Assembly: GCA_002102225.1 (NCBI GenBank)
Contig: LQPB01000045.1
Span: 1-64,000, forward strand
Source of the DNA: Mycobacterium interjectum
GTDB taxonomy: Bacteria; Actinomycetota; Actinomycetes; Mycobacteriales; Mycobacteriaceae
Direction of reading: 5' to 3'
DNA length: 64,000 nucleotides
Shown here piece by piece: positions 57,300-64,000 of this stretch (positions are counted from its first letter, which is position 1; every line of letters starts with the position of its first letter). The notes under the pieces are model-generated. The model was given only the letters and a program-made list of their open reading frames with translations. It was not told the DNA's origin and did not search any database. The translations under genes were made by a program, and so were the position numbers.

Positions 57300-57881
57300 C
57301 TATCTACGGGCGAGCGCGTGCCAGGCCATGTCGGCGATCGCCTCGCAATAGCGGTCGTCGATGGGGGTGTCGGAGTACAGGGCGCGAATGTTCAACGGCG
57401 CCAGCACCAATTGGACGGCGGCCAGGGTGTTGACGCCCTCGCGTAGCTCGCCGCGTTGCCTGGCCCGGTCGATGACTTCGCGCACGACGGCAAACCGTGC
57501 CTGCCACAGCATCATTCGCGTTGCTTCGTCGTGAATACCCGGGCGCTCCATGACCAGCGCCCGCAGGAACGTGCGACCCTCTTCGGTGTTGATTCGGTCG
57601 GCCGCGCTGCGCGCCATGGCCAGCAAGTCCCCGCGCAGCGAGCCGGTGTCGATCGTCGTACCGAAGGTCTGGGCATCGGCGAGGGCAGCATCGACGATGA
57701 GCCGTTGGCGGTCGCCCCAGTAGCGGTAGATCATTTCGCGATCGAGGCGGTGGCGCTCCGCCATTGCCTCGATGCTGAACCGCTCGACACCCCAGCGGGC
57801 GAGCTCGTCGAGCGCCGCCGGCATCACCCGCGCCCGGATGTCCGCGGGAACGGCGTGATCGGGTTGTTGAGACGGCTGCAT
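57300..57881 (-). CDS. TetR-family transcriptional regulator
   Basis: The 193-residue protein has the N-terminal helix-turn-helix (residues about 15-60: RARVMPAALDELARWGVERF then IEAMAERHRLDREMIYRYWGDRQ) and an all-helical ligand domain. The ATG at 57881 stands 21 bases after the RNase H-phosphatase stop on the same strand, so it could be the tail of that operon. It faces the third P450 tail to tail. The likely targets are the P450/amidohydrolase genes, but no palindrome that clearly belongs to it is visible next to its own start. Confidence 0.9.
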   Translation of the reverse strand: MQPSQQPDHAVPADIRARVMPAALDELARWGVERFSIEAMAERHRLDREMIYRYWGDRQRLIVDAALADAQTFGTTIDTGSLRGDLLAMARSAADRINTEEGRTFLRALVMERPGIHDEATRMMLWQARFAVVREVIDRARQRGELREGVNTLAAVQLVLAPLNIRALYSDTPIDDRYCEAIADMAWHALARR

Positions 57882-57902
57882 CGATCGCCCCCTTATACCC
57901 GC

Positions 57903-59018
57903 CTAAAGATAGCCTGTCTGGTTCACCAGCCTCACCGACGACGCCCCATCCGAATAGAACTCTGCGATGCTCAACGACGCCAGGTCAAGATGGAGCCGGT
58001 AAAGAATGCCCGGCCCGGCGTCGAGCGCCAGCCGCAGCAGCATCTTGATCGGGGTCACGTGCGACACCACCAGCACCGTGGCGCCCTGATGCGCGGCGAT
58101 GATCCGCTCGCGCACCCTGAGCACCCGATCGAGCACCGCGTCGAAGCTCTCCCCGCCCGGCGGCTTCGTCCTGGTGTCCCGCAGCCAGCGGCGGTGCAAA
58201 TCCGGATCGCGCTGTGCCGCTTCGGCGAACGTCAGCCCCTCCCACGCCCCGAAATCGGTCTCGGTCAAGTCCTCGTCGACGGCGACGTCCAGCCCCAGTG
58301 CCTTGGCCGCCATTGCCGCCGTGTCGTAGGCCCGCTGCAGCGGCGAGGAGATCACCGCGGCGATGCCGCCCCGCTGCGCCATGTATTGCGCCGCCGCCTC
58401 GGCCTGCTGACGCCCGGCCTCGGTCAGCGCCGGGTTGCCGCGACCCGAGTAGCGGCGCTGGGCCGACAGTTCGGTCTGCCCGTGCCGCAGCAACAGCAGC
58501 CGCGTCGGGGTCCCGCGCGCCCCGGTCCATCCGGGCGACGTCTTGGCCTCGGCCGCCGCGCTTTTCGCGGACTCGGCGGCCGGCGGGTCGGAGTTCTCGA
58601 CGTCGCCATCGGCGACCGCTGCGGCATCCATCGCCTCGTTGGCCAACCGATCCGCGTGCGAGTTGCGGTCCCGCGGAATCCACGTGTAGGCGATCCGGTC
58701 GAAACGCGCCGCCAGCTTTCGGGCCTGGGAATGAAGTTCGACCAGGTCGGGGTGTTTGACCTTCCACCGGCCGGACATCTGCTCCACCAACAGCTTCGAG
58801 TCCAGGAAGACCTCGGCCTCGGTGGCGCCCACCTTGAGCGCGTCGTCCAATCCGGCGATCAGCCCGCGGTATTCGGCGACGTTGTTGGTCGCGACGCCGA
58901 TGGCCTGCTTGGCCTCGGCCAGCACGGTGGAGCGGTCCGCGCTGCGCACCACCGCGCCGTACCCGGCCGGCCCGGGGTTGCCGCGCGATCCGCCGTCGGC
59001 TTCGATGACGACTTTCAC
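57903..59018 (-). CDS. RNase HI fused to histidine acid phosphatase (Rv2228c-like)
   Basis: From GTG 59018 ([19 protein letters not shown]) the protein has 371 residues. Residues 1-140 form an RNase HI domain with the catalytic acids in EADGGS, NVAEYRGL and LDSKLLVEQ. A Pro/Ala-rich linker of about 35 residues follows. From about 172 there is a histidine phosphatase domain starting LLLRHGQTELS, like CobC (alpha-ribazole phosphatase). In M. tuberculosis the same fusion degrades RNA of RNA-DNA hybrids and has acid phosphatase and CobC activity. The start overlaps the zinc-ribbon stop by four bases. Confidence 0.94.
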   Translation of the reverse strand: MKVVIEADGGSRGNPGPAGYGAVVRSADRSTVLAEAKQAIGVATNNVAEYRGLIAGLDDALKVGATEAEVFLDSKLLVEQMSGRWKVKHPDLVELHSQARKLAARFDRIAYTWIPRDRNSHADRLANEAMDAAAVADGDVENSDPPAAESAKSAAAEAKTSPGWTGARGTPTRLLLLRHGQTELSAQRRYSGRGNPALTEAGRQQAEAAAQYMAQRGGIAAVISSPLQRAYDTAAMAAKALGLDVAVDEDLTETDFGAWEGLTFAEAAQRDPDLHRRWLRDTRTKPPGGESFDAVLDRVLRVRERIIAAHQGATVLVVSHVTPIKMLLRLALDAGPGILYRLHLDLASLSIAEFYSDGASSVRLVNQTGYL

Positions 59019-59752
59019 TTCTCGAACCCCTTGACCCGCAGCAGAATGGCGCCGCATTCCGGGCAACGCACCAGCTCGTCCTCGGGGGCGGCGGAAATGC
59101 GGGACAGCTCACCGCGGCCGATCTCGATCCGGCACGCCCCGCACCGATGCCCCAGCAACGGTCCGGCACCGGGGCCTCCCCCGGCGCGCTGGCGCTCGTA
59201 CAGGGCGGACAGCGCGGGATCCAGCGCCGCGGTGAGCGTGTCGCGTCGTGACGAATGGGCCTCGCGGGCCTCGTCGATCTCGGCGAGCGCGACGTCGAGG
59301 GCCTGTTGGGCGGCGGCCAACTCGGACTGTAGCGCCGCGAGGGCCCCCTCCTCCGAGCTCGCCTGGGCCTGCAGCTCTTCGCGGCGCTCCATCACCTCCA
59401 GCAGCGAATCCTCCAGGCTGGTTTGTCGCCGCAGCAGGGTCTCCAGCTCGTGCTGCAGGTCCGACAATTGCTTGGCATCCGTGGCTCCCGATGTGAGCAT
59501 CGTTCGGTCCCGGTCCTCGCGCTGCCGCACCGCCTCGATCTCCGCCTCGAACCGCGACACCTGGGCGTCCAAGTCCTCGAGGGCGATTCGCAACGCTCCC
59601 AGCCGGTCACCGGCGACGTTGTGCTCGGCCTGGATCCGCTCCAGCGTCTCTCGTTGGGGCAGGTGGCCGGCCCGGTGCGCGATGCGCGACAGCTCCGCAT
59701 CGAGCTTCGACAGTTCCAGTAGCGAAAGTTGCTGTGCCACCTCGGCTTTCAT
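59015..59752 (-). CDS. Coiled-coil zinc-ribbon protein (Rv2229c-like)
   Basis: ATG 59752 ([18 protein letters not shown]) gives 245 residues, the M. tuberculosis length. Residues 1-180 are a long antiparallel coiled coil ([15 protein letters not shown] and [18 protein letters not shown]). The C-terminus has a zinc ribbon with two Cys pairs, HRCGACRIE and VRCPECGAI. This is the CT398/DUF164-like family, often encoded beside RNase HI or NIF3. The function is not settled; nucleic-acid binding is possible. It overlaps both neighbours by four bases. Confidence 0.92.
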   Translation of the reverse strand: MKAEVAQQLSLLELSKLDAELSRIAHRAGHLPQRETLERIQAEHNVAGDRLGALRIALEDLDAQVSRFEAEIEAVRQREDRDRTMLTSGATDAKQLSDLQHELETLLRRQTSLEDSLLEVMERREELQAQASSEEGALAALQSELAAAQQALDVALAEIDEAREAHSSRRDTLTAALDPALSALYERQRAGGGPGAGPLLGHRCGACRIEIGRGELSRISAAPEDELVRCPECGAILLRVKGFEK

Positions 59753-60897
59753 GGCCGTCCTCCCCCGTCGTCGTAACCCGAATGCCCGACATTCCACGGG
59801 TCGGTGCGGAGGGTGCACACCCGCACGGGCAGCGCCGCCCCGAATCGCGACCGCAGCACGCCGGCGGCCTGCTCGCACCAGGGGAACTCACTCGCCCAGT
59901 GCGCCACGTCGACCAGCGCCACACCCGAGGCCCGGCGGTGCTCGTCCGCCGGGTGGTGCCGCAGATCGGCGGTGACGTAGGCCTGCACGTCCGCGCCGGC
60001 CGCGGCGGCCAGCAGCGAGTCCCCGGCCCCGCCGCACACGGCGACCCGCGACACGGGCAGGTCCGGGTCGCCCGCCGCGCGCACGCCCCACGACGTGCGC
60101 GGCAACGCGGCGGCGACGCGGGAGACGAAGTCGCGCAGCGGTTCCGAGCGCGCCAGCCGGCCGATGCGGCCCAGCCCCGCGTCGCTCGGCGGGGGCACCA
60201 GCGCGAAGATGTCGAACGCGGGCTCCTCGTAGGGATGAGCGGCCCGCATCGCCGCCAGCACCGCACCCCGGGCGCGGCCGGGAGCGACGACCTCGAACCG
60301 GTCCTCGGCCACCCGCTCGACGCTGCCGACGCTGCCTATCGCGGGCGAGGCCCCCTCATGCGGCAGGAACTGTCCGATGCCGCTGACGGTCCAGCTGCAG
60401 TGCGAGTAGTCGCCGATGTGCCCGGCGCCGGCGTCGAACACGGCCTCCTGCACCGCTTCGGCGTTCTCGCGCGGCACGTAGACGACCCACTTGTCGAGAT
60501 CGCCCGGCGCCGCCAGCGGTTCGAGCACGCCCTCGACGGTGAGGCCCAGGGCGTCGGCCAGCGCGTCGGACACCCCCGGCGCCGCGGAATCGGCGTTGGT
60601 GTGCGCGGTGAACAGCGAACGACCGGTTCGGATCAGGCGGTGCACCAGCGCGCCCTTCGGGGTGCTGGCCGCCACCGTGTCGACGCCGCGCAGCAGCAGC
60701 GGGTGATGGGCCAGCAGCAGGCCGCCCTCGGGAACTTCGTCGACGACCGCCGGCGTCGCGTCGACGGCGACGGTCACCGAGCCCAGCGCGTCGTCGGGGT
60801 CGCCGCACACCAGGCCGACCGAATCCCACGACTGCGCGAGGCGCGGCGGGTACGCCTCGTCCAGCGCCTCGATCACGTCGGCGAGCCGCACGGTCAC
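59749..60897 (-). CDS. NIF3-family metal-binding protein
   Basis: GTG 60897 ([18 protein letters not shown]) yields 382 residues, near Rv2230c (379). The NIF3 halves flank a central PII/CutA-like insert (about 135-235, [21 protein letters not shown]). Metal ligands appear in [12 protein letters not shown] in the first half and [10 protein letters not shown] in the second. NIF3 proteins form toroidal hexamers with a di-metal site; some act as GTP cyclohydrolase-like enzymes, but the cellular role is not settled. It overlaps the aminotransferase stop by four bases upstream. Confidence 0.93.
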   Translation of the reverse strand: MTVRLADVIEALDEAYPPRLAQSWDSVGLVCGDPDDALGSVTVAVDATPAVVDEVPEGGLLLAHHPLLLRGVDTVAASTPKGALVHRLIRTGRSLFTAHTNADSAAPGVSDALADALGLTVEGVLEPLAAPGDLDKWVVYVPRENAEAVQEAVFDAGAGHIGDYSHCSWTVSGIGQFLPHEGASPAIGSVGSVERVAEDRFEVVAPGRARGAVLAAMRAAHPYEEPAFDIFALVPPPSDAGLGRIGRLARSEPLRDFVSRVAAALPRTSWGVRAAGDPDLPVSRVAVCGGAGDSLLAAAAGADVQAYVTADLRHHPADEHRRASGVALVDVAHWASEFPWCEQAAGVLRSRFGAALPVRVCTLRTDPWNVGHSGYDDGGGRP

Positions 60898-61922
60898 CGC
60901 GGCACCCCGGCGATCGCGTCGACCAGCAGCGGCCACTCGCGGCGCACCGCGGCCCGCAGGTAGCGCTCGTCCAGGCCGACGAACGTGTCGCAGCGGCGCA
61001 CCGCAATCCCCTTGCGTTCCAGGCCGATTCGCAGCGAAGCGGCATCCGGCCGCCGGAACAGCACGAACGGGGCCCAGCCGTCGACCACGGCGGCGCCGAC
61101 CGACTCCAGGCCGGCCACCATCTGGGCGCGCAACTCCGACAACCGCAGCGCACCGGCCGCCGCTTCCGCGACGGCCCGCGGGTCGCAACACGCCGCGATG
61201 GCCGTGAGCTGCAGCGTGCCCACCGGCCAGTGCGCGCGCCGCGCCGTCAACCGCGCCAGCAGCTCCGGGGCGCCCAGGGCGTATCCCACCCGCAGTCCGG
61301 CCAGCGCCCACGTCTTGGTCAGGCTGCGCAGCACCAGCACGTCGGGCAGCGGCTCGCCGGCCAGCGACTCCGCCTCGCCGGGCACCGCGTCGGCGAACGC
61401 CTCGTCGACCACCACGATCCGGCCCGGACGGCGCAACGCGAGCAGCTGCTCGCGGGCGTGCAGCACCGAGGTGGGGTTGGTCGGGTTGCCCACCACGACC
61501 AGGTCGGCGTCGTCGGGCACCCGCGCCTCGTCGAGGCGAAACGGCGGCTCGAGCACGACGTGCTCGACGGGCACCCCGGCCGCGCCCAGCGCCACGGCCG
61601 GCTCGGTGAACGAGGGCGCCACGATCGCCGCCCGCCCCGGGCGCAGGTTTGGCAGCAGCGCGAACCCTTCCGCCGCACCGGCCAGCGGCAGCACCTCGTC
61701 ACGGGTGCGGCCGTGCCGCGCGGCCGCCGCGTCCTGGGCCCGGTGCGCGTCGCGCGGGCTGGGGTAGCTCGCCAGGTCCGGCAGCCGCTCGGCCAGCTTC
61801 CGCGTCAGCCAGTCCGGCGGTCGCGCGTGCCGGACGTTGACGGCGAAATCGAGCATCCCGGGCGCCACGGCCTGATCGCCGTGATAGCGGGCCGCAGGCG
61901 GGCTCGGGTTCAGAGTCGCCAT
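60894..61922 (-). CDS. cobC: CobC/CobD-like PLP aminotransferase (Rv2231c-like)
   Basis: The ATG at 61922 ([17 protein letters not shown]) gives 342 residues of a fold I aminotransferase. [24 protein letters not shown] and [16 protein letters not shown], which contains the PLP Lys, are all present. It is annotated in mycobacteria as CobC and resembles L-threonine-phosphate decarboxylase (CobD), which supplies aminopropanol phosphate for cobalamin, as well as histidinol-phosphate aminotransferase. The CobC-like phosphatase domain three genes downstream supports the cobalamin reading. It leads the overlapping four-gene chain and diverges from ptkA. Confidence 0.88.
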   Translation of the reverse strand: MATLNPSPPAARYHGDQAVAPGMLDFAVNVRHARPPDWLTRKLAERLPDLASYPSPRDAHRAQDAAAARHGRTRDEVLPLAGAAEGFALLPNLRPGRAAIVAPSFTEPAVALGAAGVPVEHVVLEPPFRLDEARVPDDADLVVVGNPTNPTSVLHAREQLLALRRPGRIVVVDEAFADAVPGEAESLAGEPLPDVLVLRSLTKTWALAGLRVGYALGAPELLARLTARRAHWPVGTLQLTAIAACCDPRAVAEAAAGALRLSELRAQMVAGLESVGAAVVDGWAPFVLFRRPDAASLRIGLERKGIAVRRCDTFVGLDERYLRAAVRREWPLLVDAIAGVPR

Positions 61923-62004
61923 CCGTGAAACACTAGTGGGCCGCCGCACGCGCGTGGCGGGAACACCGTCGCAGCAGCATGCGGGCATCGAGGACAATGG
62001 TGAG

Positions 62005-62724
62005 GTGACAGGCACAGCCTCGGATTGCCCGCCTCCTCCTCACGACGCCATGCGTCGTGCATCGCCGGCGGCCGTCGCGGGCGCACCGCAGCTGGTGATC
62101 TTTGATCTCGACGGCACGCTGACCGACTCGGCCGAAGGCATCGTGGCCAGCTTCCTGCACGCGCTCGACCACGTCGGAGCGGACGTACCCGAGGGCGACC
62201 TGGCCGCGCACATCGTCGGCCCGCCGATGGACGACACCTTCCGCACGATGTTCGGCGACTCCGCCGACGAGGCGATCACCGCGTTCCGGGCCGAATACGG
62301 CGCCCGCGGCTGGGCGATGAACACGCTGTTCGACGGCATCGAGCCGCTGCTGGCCGACCTGCGCGCCGCCGGCGTCCGGCTGGCCGTGGCCACCTCCAAG
62401 CTGGAGCCGACGGCGCGGCGCATCCTCGCCCACTTCGGGCTGGACCGGCATTTCGAGGTCATCGCCGGCGCGGCCCCCGACGGTTCGCGCAAAAGCAAGG
62501 AGGAGGTGCTGGCCCACGCGCTGACACAACTCCAGCCGCTGCCCGAGCGGGTGCTGATGGTCGGCGACCGCAGCCACGACGTGCACGGCGCGGCCGCGCA
62601 CGGCATCGACACCGTGGTGGTCGGCTGGGGCTACGGGCGCGACGACTTTCACGAGGGGTTCGGCCTCACCGGGGTGACGCACGCCGCGACCATCGACGAG
62701 CTGCGGAGGGCCCTCGGTGTCTGA
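62005..62724 (+). CDS. ptkA: HAD-fold protein tyrosine kinase PtkA
   Basis: I use GTG 62005, giving 239 residues; an in-frame ATG at 61936 would add 23. The HAD core starts at LVIFDLDGTLTDS, with the nucleophile Asp, and continues with VATSKLEPTARR and MVGDRSHDVHGA. In M. tuberculosis the homologue (291 aa, Rv2232) autophosphorylates on Tyr and phosphorylates PtpA, despite its phosphatase-like fold. The product here is shorter at the disordered N-terminus. It overlaps ptpA by eight bases, so kinase and substrate are co-translated. Confidence 0.92.
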   Translation: MTGTASDCPPPPHDAMRRASPAAVAGAPQLVIFDLDGTLTDSAEGIVASFLHALDHVGADVPEGDLAAHIVGPPMDDTFRTMFGDSADEAITAFRAEYGARGWAMNTLFDGIEPLLADLRAAGVRLAVATSKLEPTARRILAHFGLDRHFEVIAGAAPDGSRKSKEEVLAHALTQLQPLPERVLMVGDRSHDVHGAAAHGIDTVVVGWGYGRDDFHEGFGLTGVTHAATIDELRRALGV

Positions 62725-63208
62725 ACCGCTGCACGTCACCTTCGTCTGCACCGGCAACATCTGCCGTTCGCCGATGGCCGAGAAGGTGTTCGCCGACCAA
62801 CTGCAGCGGCGCGGCCTGGCCGAGGCGGTGCGGGTGACCAGCGCCGGCACCGGCAACTGGCACGTCGGCAGCCGCGCCGACGAGCGGGCCACCCGGGTGC
62901 TGCGCGCCCACGGCTATTCCACCGCCCACTGCGCCGCCCAGCTGAACGACGACCACCTGGCGGCAGACCTGGTGGTGGCGCTGGGCCGCAACCACGTTCG
63001 GATGCTGCGCCAGCTCGGCGTCGACGAGGACCGGATACGGATGCTGCGCTCGTTCGACCCGCGCTCGGGCGCCCACGCCCTGGACGTGGAGGATCCCTAC
63101 TACGGCGACCCCGAGGACTTCGAGGACGTCCTGGCCGTCATCGAGGCCGCCCTGCCCGGCCTGCACGCCTGGGTCGACGAGCGACTCGCGGAGAACGGGC
63201 ACGGTTGA
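62717..63208 (+). CDS. ptpA: Low-molecular-weight protein tyrosine phosphatase PtpA
   Basis: The 163-residue enzyme has the P-loop CTGNICRS with nucleophile Cys11, and the acid loop DPYYGDPEDF, with Asp126 as general acid and the Tyr pair 128/129 phosphorylated by PtkA. It matches M. tuberculosis PtpA in length. PtpA is secreted into host macrophages, where it blocks phagosome acidification and fusion. No signal peptide is present, as in the known protein. Start is GTG 62717 inside the end of ptkA; the stop overlaps the SURF1 start by one base. Confidence 0.95.
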   Translation: MSEPLHVTFVCTGNICRSPMAEKVFADQLQRRGLAEAVRVTSAGTGNWHVGSRADERATRVLRAHGYSTAHCAAQLNDDHLAADLVVALGRNHVRMLRQLGVDEDRIRMLRSFDPRSGAHALDVEDPYYGDPEDFEDVLAVIEAALPGLHAWVDERLAENGHG

Positions 63209-64000
63209 TGCGCCGCCTGGCATTCCTGCTGCGACCGGGCTGGATAGCGCTGGCCCTGGTGGTCATCGCCTTCACCTACCTGTGCTTCATGGTGCTCGCG
63301 CCCTGGCAGCTGGGGAAGAACACCCGGACATCGCGGGAGAACCATCAGATCGAATCCTCCCTGAACACCCCGCCGGTCCCGGTCAAAACGCTCCTGCCAC
63401 AGCAGGATTCGTCGGCACCGGGCGCGCAGTGGCGCCGGGTCACGGCGACCGGCCACTACTTGCCCGACGTTCAGGTGCTGGCCCGCCTGCGGGTCGTGGA
63501 GGGCGATCCGGCGTTCGAAGTGCTGGCACCCTTCGTCGTCGACGACGGGCCCACCGTGCTGGTGGACCGCGGCTACGTGCGCCCCGAGCAGGGCTCTCAC
63601 GTCCCCCCGATCGCCCGCCCGCCGACCGGGCCGGTGAGCCTCACGGCCCGGCTGCGCGACTCCGAACCCACCGCGCCGGGCAAGGACCCATTCGTCATCG
63701 ACGGTGTGCAGCAGGTGTATTCGATCAATACGCAGCAGGTCGCGGCGCTCACCCGGGTCCCGCTGGCCGGGTCGTATCTGCAGTTGGTCGAGGACCAGCC
63801 CGGCGGCCTGGGCGTGATCGGCATCCCGCACCTGGACGCCGGGCCGTTCCTGTCGTACGGCATCCAGTGGATTTCGTTCGGCATCGTCGCGCCAATTCTG
63901 TTGGGCTACTTCATCTTTTCCGAGATACGGGTGCGGCGACGGGAGAAGCAGGCGGCGGCGGAGACCCCAGCGACCCCGAGGACCGTCGAGGAGAAACTCG
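63208..64000 (+). CDS. SURF1-family cytochrome oxidase assembly protein, 3' end cut by window
   Basis: ATG 63208 overlaps the ptpA stop (TGATG). The visible 264 residues have a membrane segment near 12-34 (WIALALVVIAFTYLCFMVLA), then the SURF1 start APWQLGKNTRTSRENHQIE, the periplasmic domain with VLVDRGYVRP, and a second membrane segment (YGIQWISFGIVAPILLGYFI) near 218-240. SURF1 helps insert heme a into cytochrome oxidase, whose subunits ctaC and ctaF begin this window. The M. tuberculosis homologue (Rv2235) has about 271 residues, so only a few are missing. Confidence 0.92.
   Translation, partial: MRRLAFLLRPGWIALALVVIAFTYLCFMVLAPWQLGKNTRTSRENHQIESSLNTPPVPVKTLLPQQDSSAPGAQWRRVTATGHYLPDVQVLARLRVVEGDPAFEVLAPFVVDDGPTVLVDRGYVRPEQGSHVPPIARPPTGPVSLTARLRDSEPTAPGKDPFVIDGVQQVYSINTQQVAALTRVPLAGSYLQLVEDQPGGLGVIGIPHLDAGPFLSYGIQWISFGIVAPILLGYFIFSEIRVRRREKQAAAETPATPRTVEEKL

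Noticed and set aside
57456-59975. Plus-strand open frame of 839 codons opposite the TetR, RNase H and zinc-ribbon genes
   Set aside because: It is antisense to three supported genes and has a low-complexity Arg/Ser composition.

Overview
The window comes from a high-GC, slow-growing Mycobacterium, most likely of the M. avium complex or a close relative. From ctaC to the SURF1 gene its backbone keeps the gene order I recall for M. tuberculosis Rv2198c to Rv2235. Nearly every backbone protein has the expected length and motifs, for example AdoK 324 aa, GlnA1 478 aa with Tyr406, GlnE 994 aa, CaeA 520 aa and PtpA 163 aa. The organism and the differences from M. tuberculosis are inferred from remembered gene order and need an alignment.

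Layout. 0-5.3 kb: mmpS3 (cut by the window edge), the cytochrome oxidase genes ctaF and ctaC, then asnB and adoK. 5.4-11 kb: a membrane-anchored protein, an ErpA-type Fe-S carrier, glycerate kinase, a DUF3043 protein and a tightly packed cobU-cobT-cobS operon. 11-18 kb: ilvE, gcvT, a class III adenylyl cyclase, leucyl aminopeptidase, then a two-gene insert (FAD oxidoreductase and SRPBCC protein). 18-26 kb: a small membrane protein, ephD, and the lipoate block dlaT - epimerase - lipB - lipA - DUF4191, ending in an RDD membrane protein. 26-34.5 kb: nitrogen metabolism (glnA1, glnE, glnA2), with a hotdog protein and an LLM-class oxidoreductase translationally coupled behind glnE. 34.5-43.9 kb: two tandem alpha/beta-hydrolase exoproteases (the second is CaeA/Hip1), a WS/DGAT acyltransferase, panB, a Tat-exported glycoside hydrolase, a CYTH-CHAD protein and a RibD-type reductase. 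44.0-44.5 kb: rnpB, the RNase P RNA, on the minus strand.

44.5-57.9 kb is an accessory block, apparently absent at this place in M. tuberculosis. It holds a P450-ferredoxin pair facing an alcohol dehydrogenase and an aldehyde dehydrogenase, an orphan PE protein, a membrane-anchored sulfite-oxidase-fold protein, a second P450, and an operon of two amidohydrolases plus a third P450, with a TetR regulator convergent to it. Together these could hydroxylate a substrate, oxidise the alcohol to an acid and cleave an amide bond, but the substrate is unknown.

57.9-64 kb returns to the backbone: a chain with four-base overlaps (aminotransferase, NIF3, zinc-ribbon coiled coil, RNase HI-phosphatase), then ptkA, ptpA and a SURF1 oxidase-assembly gene cut by the window end.

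Non-coding signals of note are a four-half-site GlnR box before glnA1, two arrays of a 55-57 bp MIRU-like repeat (both between convergent genes), several strong intergenic hairpins (one with 30-base arms), and a triple 9-bp repeat over a likely leaderless promoter of the amidohydrolase-P450 operon. I saw no tRNA, CRISPR array, insertion sequence or phage gene.
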